Assembly (NCBI RefSeq): GCF_032193805.1
Contig: NZ_JAVBIK010000001.1
Location: 2,315,001 to 2,379,000, forward strand
Direction: 5' to 3'
Length of the DNA stretch: 64,000 nt
Origin: Rhodoferax potami
GTDB taxonomy: Bacteria > Pseudomonadota > Gammaproteobacteria > Burkholderiales > Burkholderiaceae_C
Shown here: positions 26,845 to 35,333 of the stretch, piece by piece
How the letters are laid out: each line of letters opens with the position of its first letter
Position numbering within the stretch: position 1 is the stretch's first letter
Notes under the pieces: model-generated
Databases searched by the model: none
The model's input: only the letters and a program-made list of their open reading frames with translations
What the model was told of the DNA's origin: nothing
Made by a program: the position numbers and the translations under genes

Positions 26845-27848
26845 ACACCCCGGTCTCTTCCTCCATGAACAACACCAATATCCTGATGCGTGCCGGCCGC
26901 TGGCGCTGGTGGGAGCTGCTGCTCTGGGCGGTGGCCCTGGCATTGCCCTGGGTCATGAACACCCACGCACTCATCATCAACGAGATTGCCATCGTCGCGC
27001 TGTTTGCCCTATCCCTGGACATCATCCTCGGGTACACCGGCATTGTGTCGCTGGGCCATGCGGCCTTCTTCGGCATGGGCGCCTATACCGCAGCCTTGTT
27101 CTCCAAGCACATCAACCCCGACCCCTTGTTCGGCTTGGCCGTGGCCATGGCGGTGTCCACGGTGCTGGGTGCCATTTGCAGTGTGACGGTGCAGCGCGGT
27201 ACCGACCTGACCCGCCTCATGGTGACCATGGGCGTCGGCCTGATCCTGATGGAACTGGCCAACAAGCTCGACTGGCTTACCGGCGGTGCCGACGGCCTGC
27301 AGGGCGTGATGATGGGCCCCTTGCTCGGCCGCTTCGAGTTCGACCTGTACGGCAGCACGGCCGCCACCTATTCCATCGTGGTGTTGTTCATCATGTTTGT
27401 GTTGGCACGCCGCTTTGTGAACTCGCCTTTCGGCAGCACGCTTAAGGCCATTCATGACAACCGTTTGCGCGCCATGGCCATCGGCATTCCCGTGGCCAGC
27501 CGCATCGCAGTGGCCTACACGGTAGCTGCAGGTGCTGCCGGCATGGCCGGGGCACTGCTGGCGCAGACCACCGGCTTTGCTTCGCTGGACGTGTTTGAGT
27601 TCCACCGCTCAGCAGACTTGGTGTTGCTGCTGGTCATCGGCGGCGTGGGCTGGTTGTATGGCGGCGTCATCGGTGCCATCGTGTTCAAGGTGTTGCAGGA
27701 CGCTATATCGAGCATCACCCCCCAGTACTGGACCTTCTGGATCGGCCTTTTCCTCGTGGTGCTCATGCTGGTGGGCCGCGAGCGTGTGGTGCGCCCCTGG
27801 ACCTGGTTCGGCACATCGTCCTCCAAGAAGAAGGAAGGTGCTGCATGA
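26841..27848 (+). CDS. HAAT ABC importer 1, permease LivM-type
   Basis: A 335-residue LivM-type permease with about ten hydrophobic spans. The family block LDIILGYTGIVSLGHAAFFG lies at about residues 55-74, and the loop with STLKAIHDNRLRAMAIGIPV docks on the ATPases. It overlaps both neighbours by 4 bp (ATGA), showing tight coupling of livHMGF. Confidence 0.92.
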   Translation: MNTPVSSSMNNTNILMRAGRWRWWELLLWAVALALPWVMNTHALIINEIAIVALFALSLDIILGYTGIVSLGHAAFFGMGAYTAALFSKHINPDPLFGLAVAMAVSTVLGAICSVTVQRGTDLTRLMVTMGVGLILMELANKLDWLTGGADGLQGVMMGPLLGRFEFDLYGSTAATYSIVVLFIMFVLARRFVNSPFGSTLKAIHDNRLRAMAIGIPVASRIAVAYTVAAGAAGMAGALLAQTTGFASLDVFEFHRSADLVLLLVIGGVGWLYGGVIGAIVFKVLQDAISSITPQYWTFWIGLFLVVLMLVGRERVVRPWTWFGTSSSKKKEGAA

Positions 27849-28636
27849 GCGCCACCTCTAGCTCCATGAATTCCAACACCGTACTCAGCGCGCAAGGGCT
27901 GGTGATGAAGTTTGGTGGCATTACTGCCACCAACAACGTCACGCTTAACCTGCAAAAAGGTGCGCGCCATGCACTCATCGGCCCCAACGGCGCCGGCAAA
28001 ACAACGCTCATCAACCTGTTGACCGGCGTGCTCCAGCCCACGGAAGGCCGCATCGTGCTCGAGAGTGAGGACATCACGCATCTGGCACCGCACCAGCGTG
28101 TGCGCCGTGGCATGGTGCGCACCTTCCAGATCAACCAGCTGTTTGACAGCATGAGCCCGATGCAAACACTAGCCATGGTGGTCAGCCAGCACAAGGGGCT
28201 GGGCGGCAAGTGGTGGCAAGCGTTGGGGGCAGACCGCAGCGTGGTGGAGCGGTGCGAGCAGCTGCTCGAGCAGTTCCACCTCAGCAGCGTCATGCACCAG
28301 GAAACCCGGGTGCTGGCCTACGGCAAGCGCCGCTTGCTGGAGATTGCGATTGCGCTGGCCTGCGAGCCGCGCGTGCTCTTGCTCGACGAGCCTGTGGCCG
28401 GTGTGCCTGCCGGCGAGCGCGAAGAGCTGCTGCAAACCGTGGCAGCCCTGCCGGCGGATGTGTCCATCCTTTTGATTGAACATGACATGGATCTGGTCTT
28501 CAGCTTTGCAAATCGCATGACGGTGCTGGTCAATGGCACCATGCTCACCGAGGGCAACCCCGAAGAAATTGCCAATGACCCGCAGGTCAAGGCGGTGTAC
28601 CTCGGCCACGCCGAAGGCGAAGGAGCCCACGCATGA
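27845..28636 (+). CDS. HAAT ABC importer 1, ATPase LivG-type
   Basis: A 263-residue ATPase with Walker A GPNGAGKTT (about residues 48-56), the LivG-type signature LAYGKRRLLEIAIAL, Walker B VLLLDEPVAGV and switch histidine in LLIEHDMDLVF. The C-terminal LivG extension ending in AVYLGHAEGE is present. It overlaps livM and livF genes by 4 bp each. Confidence 0.92.
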   Translation: MSATSSSMNSNTVLSAQGLVMKFGGITATNNVTLNLQKGARHALIGPNGAGKTTLINLLTGVLQPTEGRIVLESEDITHLAPHQRVRRGMVRTFQINQLFDSMSPMQTLAMVVSQHKGLGGKWWQALGADRSVVERCEQLLEQFHLSSVMHQETRVLAYGKRRLLEIAIALACEPRVLLLDEPVAGVPAGEREELLQTVAALPADVSILLIEHDMDLVFSFANRMTVLVNGTMLTEGNPEEIANDPQVKAVYLGHAEGEGAHA

Positions 28637-29358
28637 CCGAGCTGCTCAAAGTAGAAAACCTGTCTGCCGGCTACGGCGAGGCGGTGGTGTTGCACGGCGT
28701 GTCAGTGTCCATCTTTGAGGGCGAAACACTGGCGCTGCTGGGCCGCAATGGCACCGGCAAAACCACGTTCATGAACACCTTGGCTGGCGCCACCCGGCAG
28801 CACGGCGGCACCATGCGCTTAGGCGGGGCCGAACTTCACAAAATGCCCCAGCACGAGCGGGCAGCGGCCGGTATCGGCTGGGTGCCGCAAGAGCGCAATA
28901 TCTTCAAGTCGCTTACGGTGGATGAAAACCTGACCGCGGTGGCTCGCCCGGCCCGTGCCGGCCGCAAGGCCGCGATGTGGACCCCCGAGCGCGTGTACGA
29001 GCTATTTCCCCGTCTGGCCGAGCGCAAGACCAACCTGGGCACCCAGCTCTCCGGTGGCGAGCAGCAAATGCTGGCCGTGGGCCGCGCGCTGGTGCTCAAC
29101 CCCACGCTTCTGCTGCTGGATGAGCCGTGCGAAGGCCTGGCCCCCATCATCGTGCAGGAGTTGTTACGTGCCATTCGCCGCATTACCCGCGAAGAGGGCC
29201 TCTCTGCCATCATCGTGGAGCAGCACCCGCAAGCGATTCTGGCCATCAGCGACACCGCGGCGGTGCTGGACCGTGGCACCGTCGTGCACAGCGGCACCGC
29301 CCAGAGTTTGCGGGAGCAACCCGAGCTGTTGGATAAGTTGTTGGGTGTGGCCCGCTAG
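28633..29358 (+). CDS. HAAT ABC importer 1, ATPase LivF-type
   Basis: A 241-residue ATPase with Walker A GRNGTGKTT, signature LSGGEQQMLAVGRAL, Walker B LLLLDEPCEGLAP and the H-loop region IIVEQHPQAIL. It is the last gene of the importer and is followed by a hairpin with a T run made from one of the dispersed repeats. Confidence 0.92.
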   Translation: MTELLKVENLSAGYGEAVVLHGVSVSIFEGETLALLGRNGTGKTTFMNTLAGATRQHGGTMRLGGAELHKMPQHERAAAGIGWVPQERNIFKSLTVDENLTAVARPARAGRKAAMWTPERVYELFPRLAERKTNLGTQLSGGEQQMLAVGRALVLNPTLLLLDEPCEGLAPIIVQELLRAIRRITREEGLSAIIVEQHPQAILAISDTAAVLDRGTVVHSGTAQSLREQPELLDKLLGVAR

Positions 29359-29365
29359 AGACTTG

Positions 29366-29431
29366 TTTGCTATTAAAAACAGAGCTGCTCGCGCATATCC
29401 TGTATGGGATAGTGGCTCTTTTTGTATAAAA
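29366..29431 (+). repeat. Dispersed intergenic repeat, copy A (also a terminator)
   Basis: The copy shares TTGCTATTA, AGCTGCT-GCGCATAT and CTGTATGGG with copy B (30423-30478), and TTGCTAT plus AGCTGCT-GCGCAT with copy C (49983-50055). AGAGC (29381-29385) pairs with GCTCT (29415-29419), inner TATCC with GGATA, and T5 follows, so this copy works as a rho-independent terminator for the livF-type gene. Confidence 0.75.
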
Positions 29432-29442
29432 AGGTGGCAGTT

Positions 29443-30420
29443 ATGAATCATTTCACTCGCCGCAGCGCTCTCGCTGCCATGGCTCTGTCCACACTTGTCG
29501 CTGCATTGCCCGCATCAGCAGACACTTTCCCCAGCAAACCGATCCGCATCGTGGTGCCCTTTGGTGCCGGCGGTGTGGCTGATCTGACAGCCCGCACCGT
29601 GGCGCAAAAGCTCTCCGAGTCGTTGGGTCAGCCGGTCATCATCGACAACAAGCCGGGCGCCGGTGGTGTAGGTGCGGGCGAGGCGGTGGCCAAGGCGGAG
29701 CCCGATGGCCACACGCTGCTGCTCATGTCCAACGGCACCGCAGTCAGCGCGGGCCTGTTCAAAACACTGCCATTCGATGCCCAGCGCGACTTTGCGCCCG
29801 TGTCCACCTTGGGTTTCTTTGACCTCGCGGTGCTGGCCTCGGCCAACGCGCCTTTCAAGAACCTGGGCGAGCTCATGGCCTTTGCCAAGGCCAACCCCGG
29901 CAAGCTCAACGTGGGGACCATCAACATCGGCAGCACCCAGCACTTGGCGGCTGAGCTATTCAAGTCGCGCACCGGGCTGGACTTTTTGATCGTGCCTTTC
30001 AACGGCACGCCTGCACTCACTACCGCCCTGCGTGGCTCTCAGGTGGATGTAGCCATCGAAATCCTCGGGCCCATGATGGGCCAAGTCAATTCCAAGGCGG
30101 TGCGCCCGCTGGCCATTCTGGGTGACGAGCGCGCTGCGCAGGTGCCCGATGTGCCCACCGTCATGCAAAGCGGCGTGGCCAACTTCGATGTGTCGTCTTG
30201 GAACGCGTTGGCGGCTCCCGCCAAAACGCCCAAAGACGTGATCGCCCGCCTCAACAAAGAGGTGCAAGCCGCCTTGGCTAACCCCGATGTGAAGAAAAAG
30301 CTGTTTGAGCTGAATGTGTCTGCCCGTGGCTCTACCCCCGAAAAGTTGGGCGAGTTGCTGGGTAGCGAGATCAAGCGCTGGGGCGAGGTGATCACCAAGT
30401 CGGGTGTGCCGCGCCTGTAA
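29443..30420 (+). CDS. Bug-family (TctC-like) tripartite tricarboxylate receptor
   Basis: A 325-residue periplasmic receptor of the Bug family, typically greatly expanded in Burkholderiales. It has a signal peptide (basic HFTRRSALAAMALSTLVAA, cleavage near ASA/DTF) and the family start FPSKPIRIVVPFGAGGVAD, with later GQPVIIDNKPGAGGVGAGEA. The ATG at 29443 is preferred over an in-frame start at 29422. No TctA/TctB membrane genes lie nearby, so it is an orphan receptor; such orphans are known to use shared membrane parts or act as sensors. Flanked by importer and carrier genes ahead of the protocatechuate cluster, it may bind an aromatic or dicarboxylic acid. Confidence 0.88.
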   Translation: MNHFTRRSALAAMALSTLVAALPASADTFPSKPIRIVVPFGAGGVADLTARTVAQKLSESLGQPVIIDNKPGAGGVGAGEAVAKAEPDGHTLLLMSNGTAVSAGLFKTLPFDAQRDFAPVSTLGFFDLAVLASANAPFKNLGELMAFAKANPGKLNVGTINIGSTQHLAAELFKSRTGLDFLIVPFNGTPALTTALRGSQVDVAIEILGPMMGQVNSKAVRPLAILGDERAAQVPDVPTVMQSGVANFDVSSWNALAAPAKTPKDVIARLNKEVQAALANPDVKKKLFELNVSARGSTPEKLGELLGSEIKRWGEVITKSGVPRL

Positions 30421-30422
30421 GT

Positions 30423-30478
30423 TTTGCTATTATTTCAGGAGCTGCTGACGCATATTCTGTATGGGCTGGAAGGGTATT
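30423..30478. repeat. Dispersed intergenic repeat, copy B
   Basis: Second copy of the same element, between the Bug receptor and AEC carrier genes. It keeps TTTTGCTATTATTTCAGG, AGCTGCTGACGCATATTCTG and TATGGGCTGGA. It lacks a strong stem and a T run, so it probably does not terminate. Confidence 0.7.
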
Positions 30479-30533
30479 TGATGATGATAGCGACCAGTTT
30501 CTTACTCGCTGCTCCCTCCACTGACAGGTTCTG

Positions 30534-31481
30534 ATGCTCGATATCTTGGCCATCACCGGCCCCATTTACCTGTGCATTACCATGGGCTACCTCTGCACCC
30601 GCATGGGGGTGTTCAGCAAACCTGATTTGCGTGTGTTGGGCAAATTTGTGCTCAACCTGGCCTTGCCTGCGCTCTTGTTCAATGCCATTGCCCAGCGCCC
30701 GCTGGCCGACGTGATGCACATGGACTACCTGCTCGCCTATGGCCTCGGCTCCGCGGTCATGATGCTGGCGGGTTACCTCTGGGCCCGTTATGTGAACCAC
30801 AGCACCGGCAGCTACCGCGCCTTTTTCGCCATGGGCACCTCATGCTCCAACAGCGGCTACATGGGTTACCCGGTGGCGCAGCTAGTGCTGGGCAGCATTG
30901 CCCCGGTGGCGCTGGCGCTCAATATGGTGTTTGAAAACCTCATCAAGCTGCCCGTGCTGCTCACGCTGGCCGACAACGCCGATGCCGGCGGCCACCGCCG
31001 CTGGCGCACCGTGTTGCTGGATATTGTGCGGGGCTGGGTGCGCACACCCATGCTGGTAGTGATTCCGCTGGCACTGCTGGTGTCGGTGATGGGCTGGGTG
31101 CTTCCTGGCCCGGTGGCACGCACCATTACCTTGTTCTCGCAAGTGACTACCGGCCTTGCGTTGTTCATCATCGGCGGAGCCCTGGTGGGATTGCAGCTCA
31201 AGGGCAAGCGCAGGCTGGTGGGTCAGATCACCATCGGCAAGCTGGTGTTGCACCCGCTGTGCGTGTTTCTGGCGTTCACCTTCGTAGTGCCGATTGCCGA
31301 TCCGCAACTGCGCACCGCCGCCTTGCTCTACGCCGCCATGCCCATGCTGGGCATTTATCCCATCCTCGCGCTGAAGTATGGTCATGAAGAGGTGAGCGCC
31401 GCCACCTTGCTAGCTGCCACCGTGGGCTCGTTTTTCACGTTGAATGTGCTGTTGTGGGTGTTGAAGCACTACCCCCTGTAG
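30534..31481 (+). CDS. AEC-family (auxin efflux carrier-like) transporter
   Basis: A 315-residue inner-membrane carrier with about nine to ten spans. The start MLDILAITGPIYLCITMGYL and the family block NLALPALLFNAIA (around residues 39-51) fit the AEC family, whose bacterial members include malonate and other organic acid carriers. It lies 113 bp after the Bug receptor and ends convergently, 1 bp before the LysR gene stop. Substrate is unknown; uptake or export of a carboxylate tied to the aromatic cluster is plausible. Confidence 0.85.
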   Translation: MLDILAITGPIYLCITMGYLCTRMGVFSKPDLRVLGKFVLNLALPALLFNAIAQRPLADVMHMDYLLAYGLGSAVMMLAGYLWARYVNHSTGSYRAFFAMGTSCSNSGYMGYPVAQLVLGSIAPVALALNMVFENLIKLPVLLTLADNADAGGHRRWRTVLLDIVRGWVRTPMLVVIPLALLVSVMGWVLPGPVARTITLFSQVTTGLALFIIGGALVGLQLKGKRRLVGQITIGKLVLHPLCVFLAFTFVVPIADPQLRTAALLYAAMPMLGIYPILALKYGHEEVSAATLLAATVGSFFTLNVLLWVLKHYPL

Positions 31482-31482
31482 G

Positions 31483-32397
31483 CTATCGGTGAATCGCTTC
31501 CAGCACCGCCTTGCTGACCACGTCCATCGCCTTGCGCTGGGTCTGGGTAGTCGGGCGGCGGGCGGACCATACCAGCATCAGCTGGCTCATGATGCGCGGG
31601 CTGTGGATGGACTGCACCGTGAAAGTTTCTGGATTGTCGAAATTACTTAGCGTGTAGCTGGGCAGCACTGCGTGGCCCATGCCTTCTTTCACCAGGTTCA
31701 AGATGGCATTGAGCCCGTCGACTTCCAGCAGCACGTCAGGCCGGCGGCCCAAGGCCATCATTTCGCCTTCGAGCAGGATGCGGAAGGCATTGGGCCGGCT
31801 GGGCAGTATCAGTGGTAGCGCCGCTACTTCTTTGAGGCTGATGGCGGGCGCAGTTTTTCCTTTGCCTTTTTTGCCGCCGCTGGGGTTGTGCGAGATGAGC
31901 GAGAGCTCGTCTTCATCCAGCGTGCTCATTTCCAGATCGGTGCTCTGGCCCGGGTTGTAAAGCACCGCCATGTCGAGGTTGCCCAGGCGCAGGCCTTCGT
32001 GCATTTGCACCGAGAAGCCCTCGGTGAGCGTCAGGTGGGCCTGGGGCAGTGCCTCGCGAAAGGCCTTTACCAGCGGCACGGTGATCAGTTTGGAGAGGCT
32101 GGGCGGGAGGCCGATGGACACCCTTCCGGCCAACGCACCGCGCGCCGCACCCATTTCTTCGCGGGTGAGTTGTACCTGATGCAGGATGCCGCGGCCGTGC
32201 TCCAGCAACAGCTTGCCGGCTTCGGTTGGCACGGCGCCACGGCCGTTGCGGGTGAGCAGGTTCTGGCGCAGCTCCACCTCCAGCAGGCGGATCTGGCGGC
32301 TCAGCGCAGGCTGGGCCACGTCCAGCGAGATCGAGGCGCGGGTAAAGCTGCCCATTTCGGCCACGCGAACAAAGTATTCCAACTGTTTCAAGTCCAT
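31483..32397 (-). CDS. LysR-family regulator, probable regulator of the lig cluster
   Basis: A 304-residue LysR-type regulator. The helix-turn-helix lies in MDLKQLEYFVRVAEMGSFTR and VAQPALSRQIRLLEVEL; the effector domain begins around residue 90 (GRVSIGLPPSLSKLITVPL). A lysine/glycine-rich insertion (SGGKKGKGKTA) interrupts the effector domain around residues 173-183 and is unusual. It diverges from the ModA-like gene and the following lig genes across 139 bp, the usual LysR layout, so it probably controls them in response to a pathway compound. In Comamonas the homologous pmd genes are also under LysR control. Confidence 0.85.
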   Translation of the reverse strand: MDLKQLEYFVRVAEMGSFTRASISLDVAQPALSRQIRLLEVELRQNLLTRNGRGAVPTEAGKLLLEHGRGILHQVQLTREEMGAARGALAGRVSIGLPPSLSKLITVPLVKAFREALPQAHLTLTEGFSVQMHEGLRLGNLDMAVLYNPGQSTDLEMSTLDEDELSLISHNPSGGKKGKGKTAPAISLKEVAALPLILPSRPNAFRILLEGEMMALGRRPDVLLEVDGLNAILNLVKEGMGHAVLPSYTLSNFDNPETFTVQSIHSPRIMSQLMLVWSARRPTTQTQRKAMDVVSKAVLEAIHR

Positions 32398-32536
32398 AGC
32401 AACAAATCCATAGCGGCTTTCGGGAGTGGGGGAGTTTCTTCTGAGAATAGCTGCGCGTCAATTATGCCGATATGTGATAGCTGCTAGTCGAGCCCTCGGC
32501 TTATCAAAGCGTGCCCGCCCGACCAGAATACCCAGC

Positions 32537-33259
32537 ATGCAAATCTCTGCCTCGCCCTCCCACGCCCCTGCTGGATCGACCTTGAAAGCCATCTCTTCCA
32601 TGGCCACGCGCCAGGTGTTGACCGAGCTGGCTGAGGCCTATGAATCGGCCACCGGCGTACACCTCGCGCTGGAGTCGGTGGGCGGAGTAGACGCCGCCAA
32701 GCGGGTGCAAGCGGGCGAGGTGTTTGACATCGTGTTTCTCGCGTCGGACGCCATCGAGAAGCTGTTGGCGGCAGGCCACCTCGTGGCCGGTAGCCGGGTT
32801 GACTTGGTGCATTCCGGCGTGGCCGTCGCGGTGAAAGAGGGTGCTGCGGCGCCCGACATCGGCTCGGAAGCTGCTGCGCGTGCAGCCGTGCTGGCCGCAC
32901 CGACTCTGAGCTACTCCACCGGTCCGAGCGGCGTGGCGCTGGCCAAACTGTTTGAGCGCTGGGGCATTGCCGACGAGATTCAAAGCCGCATCGTGCAAGC
33001 GCCCCCCGGCGTGCCGGTGGGCACGCTGGTAGCGCGGGGCGAAGTGGCGTTGGGCTTTCAGCAGCTCAGCGAGCTGATTCACGTGCAAGGTATCCACATC
33101 GTTGGGCCGCTGCCCGCTGACATCCAAATTACCACCACCTTTTCTGCGGGGCTCGGCGCCCATAGCAGCCAAGCCGCCGCAGTGCGCGCGCTGCTGGACT
33201 ACATGGCATCCCCCCAAGCCGCCGCCGCCAAGCTGCGCCAGGGCATGGAGCCCGCTTAA
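32537..33259 (+). CDS. ModA-like substrate-binding domain protein
   Basis: A 240-residue protein resembling ModA-type (molybdate-like) binding proteins: LKAISSMATRQVLTELAEAY, VQAGEVFDIVFLASDAIEKL and LSYSTGPSGVALAKLFERWG. No signal peptide is visible from ATG 32537, and longer readings do not add one, so it may stay in the cytoplasm. It precedes ligJ by 33 bp and is not accompanied by modB/modC. Its role in protocatechuate breakdown is unknown; ligand sensing or a recruited enzyme-like fold are possible. Confidence 0.75.
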   Translation: MQISASPSHAPAGSTLKAISSMATRQVLTELAEAYESATGVHLALESVGGVDAAKRVQAGEVFDIVFLASDAIEKLLAAGHLVAGSRVDLVHSGVAVAVKEGAAAPDIGSEAAARAAVLAAPTLSYSTGPSGVALAKLFERWGIADEIQSRIVQAPPGVPVGTLVARGEVALGFQQLSELIHVQGIHIVGPLPADIQITTTFSAGLGAHSSQAAAVRALLDYMASPQAAAAKLRQGMEPA

Positions 33260-33292
33260 GCACACACACTGACAACATCCACGGAGACTTCC

Positions 33293-34321
33293 ATGATCAT
33301 TGATTGCCACGGCCACTACACCACCGCCCCCAAGGCGCTGGAGAACTGGCGCAACGCCCAGATCGCCAACCTGTCCACGCCCGAACTGGGCCCCAAGGTG
33401 GCCGACCTGAAAATCAGCGATGACGAGCTGATCGAAACCATTGAATCCAACCAGCTGCGCCTGATGAAAGAGCGGGGCTCTGACCTCACCATCTTCAGCC
33501 CGCGCGCCAGCTTTATGGCCCACCACATCGGCGACTTCAACACCAGCGCCACTTGGGCGGCCATCTGCAACGAGCTGTGCTTCCGCGTGAGCCAGCTGTT
33601 TCCCGACCACTTCATTCCCGCGGCCATGCTGCCGCAAAGCCCCGGTGTGGATCCCGCCACCTGCATTCCCGAGCTGGTGAAGTGCGTGGAGCAATACGGC
33701 AACGTGGGCATCAACCTGAACCCCGACCCCAGTGGCGGCCACTGGACATCGCCCCCCTTGAGCGACAAGCACTGGTACCCCATTTACGAAAAAATGGTGG
33801 AGTACGACATCCCCGCGATGATCCACGTGTCCACCAGCTGCAACGCCTGCTTCCACACCACCGGCGCCCACTACCTGAACGCGGACACCACTGCTTTCAT
33901 GCAGTGCCTGACCAGTGATCTGTTCAAGCAATTTCCCACGCTCAAGTTCCTGATCCCTCACGGCGGCGGCGCCGTGCCTTACCACTGGGGCCGTTTCCGC
34001 GGCTTGGCGCAAGAGCTCAAGAAGCCCTTGTTGGAAGAGCATTTGCTTAACAACATTTACTTTGACACCTGCGTGTACCACCAGCCCGGCATTGATTTGC
34101 TGAACACGGTGATACCGGTGAAGAACGTGTTGTTTGCGTCTGAAATGATTGGGGCGGTGCGCGGCATTGACCCGCAAACCGGCCACTACTACGACGACAC
34201 CAAGCGCTACATCGAAGCGTCCAAGATCCTGAGCAACGAAGACCGTTTCCAGATTTACGAAGGTAATGCGCGGCGCGTGTTTCCGCGGCTGGATGCGGTT
34301 TTGAAGGCTAAGGGGCAGTAA
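33293..34321 (+). CDS. ligJ: 4-oxalomesaconate hydratase (LigJ/PmdE)
   Basis: LigJ hydrates 4-oxalomesaconate to 4-carboxy-4-hydroxy-2-oxoadipate in the protocatechuate 4,5-cleavage pathway. The 342-residue protein belongs to the amidohydrolase-2 superfamily: the metal-binding H-x-H is at residues 6-8 (MIIDCHGHY), with further conserved histidines in IHVSTSCNACFHTTGAHYL and LIPHGGGAVPYHWGRF, and FASEM near the C terminus. It starts behind GGAGA. In gene order it corresponds to Comamonas pmdE. Confidence 0.93.
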   Translation: MIIDCHGHYTTAPKALENWRNAQIANLSTPELGPKVADLKISDDELIETIESNQLRLMKERGSDLTIFSPRASFMAHHIGDFNTSATWAAICNELCFRVSQLFPDHFIPAAMLPQSPGVDPATCIPELVKCVEQYGNVGINLNPDPSGGHWTSPPLSDKHWYPIYEKMVEYDIPAMIHVSTSCNACFHTTGAHYLNADTTAFMQCLTSDLFKQFPTLKFLIPHGGGAVPYHWGRFRGLAQELKKPLLEEHLLNNIYFDTCVYHQPGIDLLNTVIPVKNVLFASEMIGAVRGIDPQTGHYYDDTKRYIEASKILSNEDRFQIYEGNARRVFPRLDAVLKAKGQ

Positions 34322-34338
34322 CTTGGTTTCGCGCTGCT

Positions 34339-34435
34339 CTCGGAGGGTTTGGGATGGTTATGCGTTTTGCTGCGTGTCCCCCGCCCGCTTTGCGGGCTCC
34401 TCCTTGACCTCCGCAAAACGCATAGCCACTCCGAG
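34339..34435. repeat. Nested inverted repeat 1 in the ligJ-ligK gap
   Basis: Outer arms CTCGGAG (34339-34345) and CTCCGAG (34429-34435), and inner 15-bp arms 34356-34370 (GGTTATGCGTTTTGC) and 34413-34427, complementary apart from one G-T pair, form a long hairpin. Its loop contains a GC-rich 33-nt core (34376-34408, GTCCCCCGCCCGC to CTCCTTGAC) that returns in inverse orientation in repeat 2. The gap 34322-34640 has no gene; besides the two hairpins it holds only the ligK leader. Confidence 0.85.
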
Positions 34436-34482
34436 CCTTACCCGCGTGTTTGGAATTCGATGACCAGATAAACACCTTCGCA

Positions 34483-34579
34483 GCAGCAGAGTAGGGGTGA
34501 GTGCCGCAGCGAAGTCAAGGAGGAGCCCGCTGGAGCGGGCGGGGGACATGAGCGGAGGTACTTACCCCTGCTCTGCTGC
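34483..34579. repeat. Nested inverted repeat 2 in the ligJ-ligK gap
   Basis: Arms of 23 nt (34483-34505, starting GCAGCAGAGTAGGGGT, and 34557-34579) pair almost fully. The loop contains the core 34514-34547 (GTCAAGGAGGAGCCCGC to GCGGGCGGGGGAC), the reverse complement of the core in repeat 1 with a few differences in the middle. The two hairpins therefore form a convergent pair, like a REP/BIME-type unit. Confidence 0.85.
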
Positions 34580-34640
34580 GGGCCCAGCGAAAAGCAGGTC
34601 CAGTGAGAAATGCAGCCAGAAATATGAAGGAGTCTTGAAT

Positions 34641-35324
34641 ATGTATGAACTAGGCGTTTGCTACAAAAACATCACCCGCGCAGACCGCGCAGCCGCAGAC
34701 GGCTTGGCCGCCTTGGGCTCTGCCACCGTGCACGAAGCCATGGGTCGCGTGGGCCTGCTCAAGCCCTACATGCGCCCCATCCAAAGTGGCGTGCAGGTGT
34801 CCGGCACCGCAGTGACCGTGCTGCTGCAACCCGGCGACAACTGGATGATGCATGTGGCGGCTGAGCAGATTCAGCCCGGCGACATCGTGGTGGCGACCGT
34901 CACTGCAGAGTGCACCGACGGTTTCTTCGGTGACCTGTTGGCGACTTCCTTCCAAGCCCGCGGCGCGCGCGCTCTCATCATTGACGGCGGTGTGCGCGAC
35001 GTGAAAGAGCTGCAGCGCATGGGCTTCCCCGTGTGGAGCAAGGCCATCAGCAGCAAGGGCACCATCAAGGCCACCTTGGGTTCGGTGAATATTCCTATCG
35101 TGTGTGCCGGCATGCTGGTGACCCCGGGTGATGTGATCGTGGCAGATGACGACGGCGTGGTGTGCGTGCCCGCAGCCAAAGCCGTTGCCACGCTGGCCGC
35201 TGCCCAGAAGCGCGAGAGCTTCGAAGGCGAAAAGCGCGAGAAGCTGGCCGCCGGCGTGCTGGGGCTGGACATGTACAAGATGCGGGAGCCCTTGGCTGCG
35301 CTGGGTTTGAAGTACATCGACTGA
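34641..35324 (+). CDS. ligK: 4-carboxy-4-hydroxy-2-oxoadipate aldolase (LigK/PmdF)
   Basis: LigK cleaves 4-carboxy-4-hydroxy-2-oxoadipate to pyruvate and oxaloacetate, and family members also decarboxylate oxaloacetate. The 227-residue protein is of the RraA-like class II aldolase type, with the conserved loop [18 protein letters not shown] (about residues 115-132) and the metal- and substrate-site segment [20 protein letters not shown]. The ATG at 34641 follows AAGGAG; an upstream in-frame start at 34497 would read through repeat 2 and is rejected. It corresponds to pmdF. Confidence 0.93.
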   Translation: MYELGVCYKNITRADRAAADGLAALGSATVHEAMGRVGLLKPYMRPIQSGVQVSGTAVTVLLQPGDNWMMHVAAEQIQPGDIVVATVTAECTDGFFGDLLATSFQARGARALIIDGGVRDVKELQRMGFPVWSKAISSKGTIKATLGSVNIPIVCAGMLVTPGDVIVADDDGVVCVPAAKAVATLAAAQKRESFEGEKREKLAAGVLGLDMYKMREPLAALGLKYID

Positions 35325-35333
35325 AAGCCCGCT

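Noticed and set aside
32504..34186. Open frame of 560 codons antisense to the ModA-like and ligJ genes
   Set aside because: The opposite strand carries well-conserved proteins, and the antisense translation is rich in His, Gln and Gly without recognisable domains.
34497..34640. Longer N terminus for ligK starting at 34497
   Set aside because: It would translate through repeat 2 and add 48 residues not seen in the aldolase family, while ATG 34641 has a good ribosome-binding site.
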